Positions 56,799 to 64,000 are shown, counted from the stretch's first letter. The stretch is 64,000 nt of DNA from Pseudomonadota bacterium (GCA_029779845.1 JAKOZT010000004.1:1-64000), one strand, 5' to 3'. Notes: generated from the sequence alone by a model not told the origin. Made by a program: numbers and translations.

Positions 56799-58999
56799 TG
56801 GCCGCTGGTTCGGTAGTCGTAGACCTCTTGTTCCGCACGGGCAGTTTCCTCACAGACACGAAGCGTGCAGAGAAGGCGTTCAGGGAACTCCGCAAGGAAG
56901 CCGTTGATGCGGGCCAGAAGATCGGCCTGGGGCTTTCTGCCGTTGGAATTGCAACGGCCTACATGGTGAAGCAGCAGATCGACGCTGCTGATGCGGCAGG
57001 CAAAGCCGCGCAGGCCGCGGGCGTATCGGTCGACACCTACACCGCGCTGGCCTACGCCGCCGAACTCTCCGGCGTGGAGGCCACCGGGCTGAGCACCGCG
57101 CTGAGAGAGCTGAACAAGAGCCTGGTCAGCAACGACCCCGCGTTCAAGCAGCTCGGCGTCGCCATTCGAGATTCGAGCGGGAACCTCAAGGCCAGCGAGC
57201 GCGTGCTCGCGGAGGTCGCGGATCGCTTCTCCGCGATGCCCGACGGCCCGAAGAAGGCCGCGCTGGCGATCCAGCTCTTCGGCAAGGCCGGCACCGACCT
57301 GATCCCGCTGCTGAACAGCGGCAGCGCCGGCATCGGGAAGCTCACTGAAGAGGCCAAGCGGCTGGGCGTCGTCATCGACGACGAGACGGCAAAGGCGGCC
57401 GAAGAACTCAACGACAACTTGAGCCGTCTGAAGAAGTCGGGCGAGGGTCTGGCGCTGCAGCTGGCCAAGGAGGTGACGCCGACCCTGACGGAGCTATCTG
57501 ACCATGCATTGAAGAACGCGCGCGACTTCGGCATCCTGCGCGGCTCGTTCATGGCGCTGTACGAGGTGATTCTCGGTGGTACCGAGCCGGCCGACTTGCT
57601 GGAGAAGCAGTCGAAGACCACCAGCGACTCCATCAAGGGTCTGCGAGCGGAGATCGAGAAGCTCACGGCACGCGGCGTCGGTGAAAACTTCCAAGGCGGC
57701 GTGCTGGGGCAACTGCGTCAGCGCCTGGCAGAGGAAGAGGGCCGTGCCAGAACCATCACGCAGGAGCTCAACGATGCGCTTAACGCGGCGGCCGGTCGCA
57801 CGACGTTCGGCCGTGGCGTTGGGTTCACCGATCCGCGCCTGCCGAAGCCTCCGACACCCGATGACCCCAAGAAGCACAGCGCCGTCGCCAGCGAGGCGCA
57901 GCGCTACCTGGAGACGCTCCAAAAGCAGGTCGAAGAGACGCTCGACCTGACGACCTACGAGAAGGCGTTGCTCGACATTCAAGAGGGCCGCATCAAGGGC
58001 CTCACGCCCGCGATGGAGACGGCCATCCTCGCGCAAGCCGAGTTCAACGACCTGAACAAGCAGGCGATCGAACTGCGCGAAGCCGAAGTTGCTGGCGAGA
58101 CCGCGCGGGGTCGCGCTCAACTCGACAGCCTCGATTCCCTGATGAAGGGAAATGCCGAACTGCGCCGCGAGATCGACCTGTTCGGCCTCGACGAGCTGGG
58201 CCTGCTCGGCGTGGAGCGCGCGCGCATCAGCAACACGCGGGCGCTGAAGGAGGAGGAGCTGGCGCGCCAGGAAGCCGCTGGCGTCACCGAGACGCAGCTC
58301 CAGGCCCTACAGCAGGAGATCGACCTGCTACGCGAGCGCGAGGGTCTGCTGGGCCGGCGAATCGAGAAGGGTGTCGCGCAGAAGGCGGCCGAAGAGGCAA
58401 AGCGCACGGGCGATGACATGTCGACCGTGCTGGCGAACTCGATCGAGCGCGGCCTGATGGAGGGCTTCCGGCACGGGAGCGATCTGGCTGACATCTTCCG
58501 CAACGAGTTGGAGGAGGCGTTCGCGAGGACAGTCCTGCGGCCGCAGATCAAACTGATGGCGGAGGGGGGAAGCAGCTTCATCATGAAGTTGATCAACATG
58601 GCCATCAACGCCTACTCGGGAGGCGGTTCCGGCTTCGGCACCGGCTCCGACTTCGGCAACCTGGACCTCGGCGGCTTCCTGGCCAGCGGTGGCCCCGCGG
58701 CGGCCGGCACCGCCTACGTCGTCGGCGAGAAGGGACCCGAGCTGTTCGTGCCCAACACGGCGGGCCGGGTGATCCCGAACGATGCGCTCGGGCGCGGCGA
58801 CATGAAGGTGATCGTGAACGCGCCGCCTGGCACGACGGTCGCGCGCCAGTCTCAGATCGACCCCAACACGCTGGAGGTCTGGCTGGAGATGGCCGACCAG
58901 CGCGTGGCTCGGGGAATCACGAACGGAGGCGGGGCTACCTCCAAGGCGCTGCAAGTGCGCGGCATACGGCAGGATGCAGTACTGCCGCGGCGAGGGTAG
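56798..58999 (+). CDS. Phage tail tape measure protein
   Basis: A 733-residue protein. The N-terminal part resembles tape-measure domains (KAFRELRKEAVDAGQKIG and ALAIQLFGKAGTDLIPLLNSG). Long coiled-coil stretches follow (about 250-560). The C-terminus carries the common Gly-rich AGTAYVVGEKGPELFVPNTAG. Tape measures set the tail length of siphoviruses. No tail tube, tail chaperone or baseplate gene is nearby, which is odd. Confidence 0.88.
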   Translation: MAAGSVVVDLLFRTGSFLTDTKRAEKAFRELRKEAVDAGQKIGLGLSAVGIATAYMVKQQIDAADAAGKAAQAAGVSVDTYTALAYAAELSGVEATGLSTALRELNKSLVSNDPAFKQLGVAIRDSSGNLKASERVLAEVADRFSAMPDGPKKAALAIQLFGKAGTDLIPLLNSGSAGIGKLTEEAKRLGVVIDDETAKAAEELNDNLSRLKKSGEGLALQLAKEVTPTLTELSDHALKNARDFGILRGSFMALYEVILGGTEPADLLEKQSKTTSDSIKGLRAEIEKLTARGVGENFQGGVLGQLRQRLAEEEGRARTITQELNDALNAAAGRTTFGRGVGFTDPRLPKPPTPDDPKKHSAVASEAQRYLETLQKQVEETLDLTTYEKALLDIQEGRIKGLTPAMETAILAQAEFNDLNKQAIELREAEVAGETARGRAQLDSLDSLMKGNAELRREIDLFGLDELGLLGVERARISNTRALKEEELARQEAAGVTETQLQALQQEIDLLREREGLLGRRIEKGVAQKAAEEAKRTGDDMSTVLANSIERGLMEGFRHGSDLADIFRNELEEAFARTVLRPQIKLMAEGGSSFIMKLINMAINAYSGGGSGFGTGSDFGNLDLGGFLASGGPAAAGTAYVVGEKGPELFVPNTAGRVIPNDALGRGDMKVIVNAPPGTTVARQSQIDPNTLEVWLEMADQRVARGITNGGGATSKALQVRGIRQDAVLPRRG

Positions 59000-59427
59000 C
59001 GGCAGCAACTGGCATCTGGGGGAACCGGCGGGGGACACCTGAGCGTTGCGGCGAAGCCGAACCCGCATGGCTGCTGCATTTCAGCGGAACATGCGGAAGA
59101 CTCCTTCCCGCCAGTGACGACGTTCCCACTGGGCTTAGCGCGCGATCCGCGCAGCACACCCGCCTAAGAATCCGCCTTCCCATGAATGCTGGGAAGCAGC
59201 AGTGTGCTTTCCCCAGTGTCGTCTCGTCGGCTGCCTAGCCGACCAGCACTCTCGCACCCCGCCCCGCCTCGCGCGGTCCTCACGCCGGCAGCGTCAAACC
59301 GGTAGCATTCACCTGACAGGTAAAAATGGATCACCAGTGGCGTGCAGCCGGTTCGCGGTTATGGCACAATGGCGTCACAAGAACAGAGATTCTCATCGGC
59401 AATTGCACCCTCACGAAGGAGAACCCC
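59000..59427. other. 428-bp gap without a convincing gene
   Basis: It contains a 7-bp hairpin CTTCCCA/TGGGAAG (59176-59196), which may end the structural operon, and the palindrome at 59311-59321. GAAGGAG stands at its end before the Xre gene. An 84-codon frame at 59202 has no ribosome-binding site or recognisable content. Confidence 0.5.
59311..59321. promoter_or_regulatory. Palindrome upstream of the Xre gene, possible operator
   Basis: ACCTGACAGGT is a perfect 5+1+5 palindrome located 107 bp before the Xre regulator gene. Autoregulatory operators of Xre proteins often have this form; binding is inferred only. Confidence 0.35.
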
Positions 59428-59784
59428 ATGCTCACCAAGTTCGGAAAGGAGCTTAGGAAGTTGCGACTCGACCTTGGCATCACATTGAACGACATGGCGA
59501 CGCGCATCGGCGTGTCGCCGAGCCTCCTATCGAGCGCGGAGACCGGAAAGAAGACGGCGACTCCGGCGCTCGTGGACAAGCTCGCCACTCACTACGACTT
59601 CGTTCGCCAGCACCGAGCGATGTTTATGGGCCTGGCTGAGGAGACTCAGTCAGAAGTACGTATTCGACTGACCCAGGAGAGCAGCAAGGCCAACGATGTT
59701 GCGCTGGCCTTCGCGCGCAACTTCGACAGTCTGTCTGCACAACAACTAGAGCAACTGATGGCCGTGTTCAACAAGAAGCGTTGA
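59428..59784 (+). CDS. Xre family HTH regulator
   Basis: A 118-residue protein. The N-terminal HTH_3 domain (about 5-60) has LRLDLGITLNDMATRIGVSPSLLSSAETGKK. The C-terminal half is helical (NFDSLSAQQLEQLMAVF). It is followed after 12 nt by an ImmA/IrrE peptidase. Such pairs act as a repressor and the protease that cleaves it, or as a toxin-antitoxin-like switch. AAGGAG precedes the ATG. Confidence 0.88.
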   Translation: MLTKFGKELRKLRLDLGITLNDMATRIGVSPSLLSSAETGKKTATPALVDKLATHYDFVRQHRAMFMGLAEETQSEVRIRLTQESSKANDVALAFARNFDSLSAQQLEQLMAVFNKKR

Positions 59785-59796
59785 AAGGAAGAACAC

Positions 59797-60312
59797 ATGC
59801 GCGTTGGGTTCACCGTGCCGCCTCGCAAGAAGCGGGACATCTTCGATATCGCGGACGGGTTTCGCGAACGCTTTCGGCCGCTAATGGGCGCTAGCGCTCG
59901 CGTGCCTATCGACATGATCTACGAGACGCTGCACTTGGTTTTGCCCGGGTTCCGCTTCGAGGTCTGTGATCACGCTGAACTCGGTGCCGACCACGGACAG
60001 ACCGTGCCGGAGAAGTTGTTGATCAAGCTCCGCGAGGATGTCTACATCGGCATGTGCAAGGGCGTGGGCCGCGACAGGTTCACCGGCGCACACGAACTCG
60101 GCCATCTCTTCTTGCACCAGCCCACTGGCTTCGCCCGTTCAGCTCCGAACGCTTCGACGCCCATCTACATGAACTCGGAGTGGCAGGCCGACAACTTCGC
60201 CAGCGCGCTCCTGATTGAGGAGCAGCGCCTTCAGAGGTGTCGCTCAATCGAAGAAGTTCAGGAGGTCTTCGGCGTTTCCGAGGCCGCCGCAAAAGCAAGG
60301 TTCAGAAAATGA
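59797..60312 (+). CDS. ImmA/IrrE family metallopeptidase
   Basis: A 171-residue zinc peptidase with HELGH at 99-103 (AHELGHLFLH); a third ligand Glu is likely in NSEWQADNFASALL. ImmA in ICEBs1 cleaves its cognate Xre repressor to induce excision. The neighbouring Xre protein is the probable target. It is directly followed by a perfect 13-bp hairpin. Confidence 0.9.
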   Translation: MRVGFTVPPRKKRDIFDIADGFRERFRPLMGASARVPIDMIYETLHLVLPGFRFEVCDHAELGADHGQTVPEKLLIKLREDVYIGMCKGVGRDRFTGAHELGHLFLHQPTGFARSAPNASTPIYMNSEWQADNFASALLIEEQRLQRCRSIEEVQEVFGVSEAAAKARFRK

Positions 60313-60479
60313 AAGGGCGAATCGAAGTTGCAGCTTCGATTCGCCCCCGCCGTCGCGTCGTTGGTCGCGATGGCCGCCTGATCGGTATCCCGAACAGTCT
60401 CCAGCTCGCGAGGATACCAAAGGCGTCACCTACTCACCAGCGGGGAAGGAGGTATGCCTATGCCGACAACGTCACATAA
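60309..60479 (+). CDS. Very small ORF overlapping the ImmA stop (doubtful)
   Basis: A 56-residue basic frame starting at the ATGA overlap with the peptidase stop. Its first codons lie in the 13-bp hairpin, which argues against translation. No family is recognised; it may not be real. Confidence 0.25.
   Translation: MKGRIEVAASIRPRRRVVGRDGRLIGIPNSLQLARIPKASPTHQRGRRYAYADNVT
60315..60346. terminator. Perfect 13-bp hairpin after the ImmA gene
   Basis: GGGCGAATCGAAG and CTTCGATTCGCCC flank a TTGCAG loop, 3 nt after the stop codon. No T-run follows, so it may be a terminator or an RNA-stabilising element. Confidence 0.65.
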
Positions 60480-60603
60480 GCCCGCGCCCGCGGGTTTCCG
60501 GTGGGTGTGCTGTCGCTACCGGCGAGTGAAGAACTCGACCAAGGTGCTCGACGCGCATGACTACGGATACGAGGCTTGGTGCTTCTTGGTGCCGGCCCGC
60601 TAA
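60460..60603 (+). CDS. 47-residue small protein
   Basis: It starts MPTTSHKPAPAGFRWVCCRY and ends EAWCFLVPAR; it has three cysteines and many aromatic and basic residues. The perfect AAGGAGG (60446-60452) stands 7 nt before this ATG, so translation is likely. A second in-frame ATG at 60454 is too close to the ribosome-binding site. Function unknown; flanked by hairpins. Confidence 0.55.
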   Translation: MPTTSHKPAPAGFRWVCCRYRRVKNSTKVLDAHDYGYEAWCFLVPAR

Positions 60604-60613
60604 CCGCGGTCTA

Positions 60614-60638
60614 GGGCGAACCCTGGAGAGGTTCGCCC
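60614..60638. terminator. Perfect 9-bp hairpin between two small genes
   Basis: GGGCGAACC and GGTTCGCCC flank a CTGGAGA loop, 10 nt after the preceding stop. It shares the GGGCGAA start of the hairpin at 60315. Confidence 0.6.
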
Positions 60639-60668
60639 ACCTCTAGGAGCTTCGTAGGAGGTGACGCC

Positions 60669-60794
60669 ATGAGCGCACTTTTCAAGGCGAAGAGCGTCTT
60701 CGTTCGCGCATACGTTCGTTTCCGATTCGGTCGGAGAGAGAACGTCTGCCAGCACTGGCGCTCGCATCCGGGGCAGATGGAACTGTTCGTCTGA
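60669..60794 (+). CDS. 41-residue small basic protein
   Basis: It starts MSALFKAKSVFVRAYVRFRF and ends PGQMELFV; it is strongly basic and aromatic, perhaps membrane- or nucleic-acid-associating. AGGAGGTG ends shortly before the ATG, an excellent ribosome-binding site. It is followed by a 12-bp hairpin. Function unknown. Confidence 0.5.
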   Translation: MSALFKAKSVFVRAYVRFRFGRRENVCQHWRSHPGQMELFV

Positions 60795-60797
60795 CCG

Positions 60798-60826
60798 GCG
60801 CCCGACCGGTGCTGCCGGTCGGGCGC
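60798..60826. terminator. Perfect 12-bp hairpin after the 41-residue gene
   Basis: GCGCCCGACCGG and CCGGTCGGGCGC flank a TGCTG loop, 3 nt after the stop. No T-run follows. Confidence 0.65.
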
Positions 60827-60893
60827 GCCTCTCGCGCGGTGCTGCCACTGCGACGCTCGACTTCACTGACAACGTCACGATTGGGATCCAGCC

Positions 60894-61055
60894 ATGAGCA
60901 ACAACGAAAAGTCATCGAAGAAGCTGGCCAGCTTGGCCGGCAAAGTTCTTCAGCAAAAGTCCGCCACCGAGGCCGCCAAGAAGTTGGCAGGCTCGGTTCT
61001 CACTCAGGCACCGGACCGCAAGCCCAGTCCGCCGCCGAAGCGCCGCGGCCGGTGA
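60894..61055 (+). CDS. 53-residue small basic protein, prophage-type
   Basis: It begins MSNNEKSSKKLASLAGKVLQ and ends SPPPKRRGR. The Lys/Ala-rich helical pattern LASLAGKVL...AAKKLAGSVL is internally repeated. I have the impression of similar small proteins in proteobacterial prophage islands. Its stop lies 10 nt before the next gene, whose ribosome-binding site overlaps it. Confidence 0.5.
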   Translation: MSNNEKSSKKLASLAGKVLQQKSATEAAKKLAGSVLTQAPDRKPSPPPKRRGR

Positions 61056-61065
61056 GGAGGCGGAG

Positions 61066-61350
61066 ATGCGCAAGAGATTCAACCGCCCAAGCGAGTTCCG
61101 GTGCCTCGCTGGTTCGATGTACGCGCTGGTGGCACTCACCATTGCCTATGCACTGAGGGTGGTAGATGGTGCGGTTTGCGGGTTGGCGGGCGCGAGTGCC
61201 GCTGTGCCTTGCCATGTCTTCCCCTCGGGGTTGTATGTCGCCTTGTTTGTTGTCGGCGCGGGCGGGCTCGCGTTCACGATCTACCGCGCCTATCGCGACT
61301 TCTACCGAGGCGACTACTACGTGGACTTGGCGGATCGGGGCCATCTGTAG
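61066..61350 (+). CDS. Small two-helix membrane protein
   Basis: A 94-residue protein with two hydrophobic segments (about 16-44, LAGSMYALVALTIAYAL; and 54-72, LYVALFVVGAGGLAFTIY) and a tyrosine-rich tail (YRDFYRGDYYVDL). GGAGG is 5 nt before the ATG. It could be holin-like or an exclusion protein; neither can be shown. Confidence 0.6.
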   Translation: MRKRFNRPSEFRCLAGSMYALVALTIAYALRVVDGAVCGLAGASAAVPCHVFPSGLYVALFVVGAGGLAFTIYRAYRDFYRGDYYVDLADRGHL

Positions 61351-61362
61351 AAGCAAGCACCC

Positions 61363-61578
61363 TCAGTGCGCTGAGTCAGGCCGATCCTGTTGCGATGCGC
61401 TCTTTCCGCGGAGCTTGCGCCCTTCGATCTTGGAGAGGGCCGTGAGCACCGCGGGGCTGAACGCCCGCAGCATGATCGGCTGGACCGCGGCGGTCATTGC
61501 TTCGAGTCGTTCCTCTCTCAGCCGCTCGCGCTGTTGCTGCGCCCAACGGCTGGAGGGGTGACTCGGCGAATGAGGCAT
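61363..61578 (-). CDS. Small protein of unknown function, minus strand
   Basis: A 71-residue helical, Arg/Glu-rich protein starting MPHSPSHPSSRWAQQQRERL. The frame could start 20 codons earlier at 61638, overlapping the previous gene; neither start has a clear ribosome-binding site. It follows the 266-residue gene in the same direction. Confidence 0.45.
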   Translation of the reverse strand: MPHSPSHPSSRWAQQQRERLREERLEAMTAAVQPIMLRAFSPAVLTALSKIEGRKLRGKSASQQDRPDSAH

Positions 61579-61603
61579 AGCAAGCAAGGCGCGCGCGTCA
61601 GGC

Positions 61604-62404
61604 CTATTGCTCGGCCCCCTGGGCTTCGGTAACGGCATTGCGTGCGAGCGTGTTGCCCAGGTTCATCAGCGGGTCGGCACGGCCGCGGGTGAACTCGCGA
61701 TCCGCCGCGAGCGCGGTCTTGTAGGCGAGCTGAATGCCGTCGAGCAACGCCTTCACGCGAGCGTGCTCAGGACCGATGACACGCTGCGCGAAGGCGTACA
61801 CGGAGAACGGCCGGCGGTCGCGTGGACGCCGGTCGATGACCGTGGCGATACTCGCGGCCAGCAGGATATCGCCCGTGGCGATAGCTGTACGCGCGGCGGT
61901 CTCCAACTCAATCGGGCCTGCGCCGTCGAGTTGCTGCATGTAGGCGGTGCGCTTCGACTCACCCAGGGCAACGCGGCCGAGCATCATCTCCGGGCTGGCG
62001 CACAGGGTCGAGAGGAACTCGGCATCCGTGGCGTACTGGCCGAGTCGGTCCAGCAGCTCGCGGCGTGAGGTCTCCGAGCTGGCCACGAGATTGCGGCGCA
62101 GCTCCGTGACGCGCTTCGCCTCCTGATGCTTGGCGAGCGTGCGCGCGGCGGAGCGGGCCTCGGGACCAGCGGAGTCGATCAGCTCCTGCGCGTCGCGGCT
62201 GTAGCGGTCGCGCGCTTCGGCGAACGTGGCCTGGAGGCCTTCGATGCGGCGAGCGAATGCGCCGGCCGTCTCGGCTGCGCGGTCGGAGAGGCGCTGGATG
62301 TTCTCCGAGGAGGGATCGACGCCAGAGGGAATCTTGGTGAAGTCGATGCTCTCGGGGGAGAGGTCTCCCTTGTCGGGCACGGACTCGAAGTTGATCTTCG
62401 GCAT
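61604..62404 (-). CDS. Helical protein of unknown function, possibly phage structural
   Basis: A 266-residue, almost entirely helical protein. It begins MPKINFESVPDKGDLSPESI and has a coiled-coil-rich first half (LQATFAEARDRYSRDAQELI). It lies downstream of the large-terminase fragment in the same direction, which suits a virion, scaffold or packaging-accessory protein, but I recognise no family. GGAAC upstream of the ATG is a weak ribosome-binding site. Confidence 0.6.
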   Translation of the reverse strand: MPKINFESVPDKGDLSPESIDFTKIPSGVDPSSENIQRLSDRAAETAGAFARRIEGLQATFAEARDRYSRDAQELIDSAGPEARSAARTLAKHQEAKRVTELRRNLVASSETSRRELLDRLGQYATDAEFLSTLCASPEMMLGRVALGESKRTAYMQQLDGAGPIELETAARTAIATGDILLAASIATVIDRRPRDRRPFSVYAFAQRVIGPEHARVKALLDGIQLAYKTALAADREFTRGRADPLMNLGNTLARNAVTEAQGAEQ

Positions 62405-62557
62405 GGGCTGTTCCTTGCGAGTTGCGGCCCGGGGCTATTCCCAAGCGTGCGGACGATCCTCGTGGGAGTCATGCGGAAGTTCTTGGTTGTGGTACGGGAG
62501 AGAAGGGCATAGATGTGGCAAGCTGGATGCGACCGCAGCGACAAGGGAGGCAACTCG

Positions 62558-63649
62558 TTGACAACCATTTACTGCGACGAAGCCGGCAACACCGGCGCGA
62601 ACTTGCTCGATCCGGAGCAGCCAATCTTCGTCTTGGCGTCAAACGACTTCTCGAAAGAGGAAGCACTCTCCCTCCTTGAGCATGTCAGCATGCAGGCCGG
62701 TAGTGAGCCGAAGTTCAGTACGCTCAAGAAGCGTCCCGAAGGGGTTGCCAAGCTCATTCGTTTCCTGTCTGACCCACGGGTGAACCGAGATCGAGTCTTT
62801 ACCGACGCTTCGCACAAGCGGTTCATGATCATCGCCAAGATGGTCGATCTTGTTGCCGAGACGCTCATCAACCATCGGGGCGGTGACCTGTACAAACGGG
62901 GACGCAACATCGCGATGTCCAACATGCTGTACTTCTGCATGCCGGTGTATTGCGGCGAAGATCGCACGAATGCGCTCCTAAGCAGCTTTGTCGATCTCAT
63001 TCGAAATGGGCCAGCGACCAGCAAGGCGCCGTTCTATGAGGCTGGACAACGCTTGATGGAAGCTACCAAGAACAATCGATTCAAGGCCGAACTGAGGTGG
63101 CTCACTGACCAAAGTCTGTTCGACGAGTGGTATGTCGACTTTGATCATCTTGCGCTCGATCCAGCCATCCCCTCACTGTTCACACACATCGCCGAGTGGG
63201 GGAACAGGAAGGCGGATCGGTTCCACGTGCTCCACGACAGGTCAAAGCCGATCCATGCAACTCTTGAGACCTTCGAAAGCATGCTGGCGCAGGTCGGCGA
63301 AGTTTCTGCTGAGATCGGCTACGACAGGCGCAAGATCCGATTCCCGCTCCGTGCCCTGTCGCTGTCGCAAGCCGAGTCCACGGAACATCCGCAGATTCAG
63401 ATTGCCGACCTCTGTGCCGGCGCGATCTCGCATTACTACAAGTGCCTCATGTCGAACACGATGGACGAGTTGGCGCATGCGGTTGAGGCGCTCCGTTGCC
63501 TCGAATGGGGCGAAGTTGGTCTATTCCCGTCCAAGGATGTGACGCCGGAAGCGATGGGTACTGACGCGGACGGCGGGATCAACCCTGTGGACGAAATGGC
63601 AAAATACCTGGATCAGCGAAGCCGCCGGGGCGACCCTCCGAGTTCCTAG
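62558..63649 (+). CDS. DUF3800 domain protein
   Basis: A 363-residue protein. The family start TTIYCDEAGNTG carries the conserved Asp-Glu (D7, E8), and the later acidic motif QIADLCAGAISHYY is present. DUF3800 is thought to have an RNase H-like fold and is often found on mobile elements and near defence genes. The start is a TTG at 62558, supported by AGGGAGG (62544-62550) 7 nt upstream. Base composition is lower in GC than its neighbours. It sits against the direction of the adjacent phage genes, like a late-acquired cargo gene. Confidence 0.82.
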   Translation: MTTIYCDEAGNTGANLLDPEQPIFVLASNDFSKEEALSLLEHVSMQAGSEPKFSTLKKRPEGVAKLIRFLSDPRVNRDRVFTDASHKRFMIIAKMVDLVAETLINHRGGDLYKRGRNIAMSNMLYFCMPVYCGEDRTNALLSSFVDLIRNGPATSKAPFYEAGQRLMEATKNNRFKAELRWLTDQSLFDEWYVDFDHLALDPAIPSLFTHIAEWGNRKADRFHVLHDRSKPIHATLETFESMLAQVGEVSAEIGYDRRKIRFPLRALSLSQAESTEHPQIQIADLCAGAISHYYKCLMSNTMDELAHAVEALRCLEWGEVGLFPSKDVTPEAMGTDADGGINPVDEMAKYLDQRSRRGDPPSS

Positions 63650-64000
63650 ATGCGGATCACTCGCTCACCCGTGTCCGGCATGCGGGGCATCCCTGCACGC
63701 AGCTCGCCCGTGACGACGTGCCCGCCAGAAGTGCCGGCAATCAGGTAAGAGGTCGCGTCCAGCATGTGATCGTTCGCTGAGCTGTCCACGTCCTCGGGCA
63801 GGCGAGGATCACGCGGAAGCGACGGCACCGTGGCAAGCCAGTAGCGGCACCTGTTCGCTACGAAGAACTCTCCGTTCGCCATCAGCGTCTTGAGCGCCTC
63901 CATGCGCGGCACGCGAGGGCCCTTCTTGGCTGGCGCGACACGCACACCGGCCTCGCGGAAGAGATCACTGATGCTGGACTCCGCGCGGCCCGCCGAGCGA
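63646..64000 (-). CDS. Phage terminase large subunit, C-terminal part
   Basis: About 118 residues of a frame that stays open to the right edge; its start is outside the window. SISDLFREAGV, ANGEFFVANRCRYW and especially ANDHMLDATSYLIAG match the end of the nuclease domain of large terminases, where the Asp of the DHxxDA-type motif binds metal. It ends in a TAG shared with the DUF3800 gene on the other strand (CTAG). It is in the opposite direction to the capsid and portal genes. Confidence 0.75.
   Translation of the reverse strand, partial: RSAGRAESSISDLFREAGVRVAPAKKGPRVPRMEALKTLMANGEFFVANRCRYWLATVPSLPRDPRLPEDVDSSANDHMLDATSYLIAGTSGGHVVTGELRAGMPRMPDTGERVIRI

Larger units (their letters stand above)
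48760..64000 (+). mobile_element. Integrated phage-related element (prophage remnant or satellite), right end outside window
   Basis: The element runs from tRNA-Ser through an integrase, AlpA, a RepA-like ATPase, small-terminase-like, capsid, portal and tape measure genes, an Xre/ImmA pair, small hairpin-flanked genes, and a minus-strand large-terminase fragment at the edge. Parts are clearly less GC-rich than the core chromosome (for example 50.2-50.5, 59.4-60.4 and 62.5-63.6 kb). No tail tube, baseplate or lysis genes are visible. The other boundary lies beyond 64000. Confidence 0.85.

Noticed and set aside
59202-59456. 84-codon frame before the Xre gene
   Set aside because: No ribosome-binding site, no recognisable content, and it overlaps the Xre gene start in another frame.
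48763-64000. A second copy of the tRNA-Ser 3' end (attR) inside the window
   Set aside because: I looked for the T-arm and acceptor sequence again and did not find it; the boundary is probably beyond the window.

Overview
The window looks like a chromosome segment of a high-GC betaproteobacterium of the order Burkholderiales. The evidence is gene content and order: rplM-rpsI followed by a DUF6776 protein, bactofilin and erpA; a divergent M23 peptidase/tyrS pair; yicC-gmk-rpoZ-spoT; feoA-feoB divergent from bfr-bfd. A relative of the Rubrivivax/Leptothrix group is my guess by inference, since no rRNA is present. About 48.7 kb is core chromosome; the last 15.2 kb is an integrated phage-related element running off the right edge.

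Left part (1-24 kb): the 3' end of htpG, srkA and a DUF2726 protein, a GNAT acetyltransferase, the L13/S9 operon with a structured leader, bactofilin/erpA, anmK and a cell-wall peptidase, tyrS-CDF transporter-dtd in an overlapping operon, a Bug-type solute-binding protein, a two-component system, a stand-alone adenylate-forming ligase, a DksA/TraR zinc-finger protein, and a block of catabolic enzymes (dienelactone hydrolase, Cys/Met-type PLP enzyme, SDR, ketopantoate-reductase-like protein, tartrate dehydrogenase-like protein, FAD oxidoreductase).

Middle (24-48.7 kb): greB against spoT-rpoZ-gmk-yicC (transcription and stringent response); a Ser/Thr kinase with a PP2C phosphatase; rph-rdgB-hemW; a cheR-cheD-cheB operon behind a very good sigma-28 promoter; a diguanylate cyclase, MinD/ParA-like ATPase and truncated globin; a MocR regulator divergent from an EamA exporter; Smr-radC; fkpB-ispH; an iron block (feoAB plus small Cys-rich protein, Fur box, bacterioferritin and its ferredoxin); serS; a hydratase; and tRNA-Ser(CGA). 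Four copies of a palindromic intergenic repeat lie in this part. Two are nearly identical over 84 bp and end exactly on the start codons of feoB and the ParA-like gene.

Right part (48.76-64 kb): a tyrosine integrase sits directly downstream of tRNA-Ser. It is followed by AlpA, a RepA-like ATPase with 11-bp tandem repeats behind it, a small-terminase-like protein, an HTH protein, a protease-less HK97-type capsid protein, a portal with a fibre-like C-terminal extension, and a tape measure protein. No large terminase, protease, tail tube or lysis gene is seen in this plus-strand run. Then come an Xre/ImmA pair, several tiny genes separated by perfect hairpins, and a minus-strand module ending in the C-terminus of a large terminase, interrupted by a plus-strand DUF3800 gene. 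This is either a decayed mosaic prophage or a compact phage satellite. It is the part most worth a second look.
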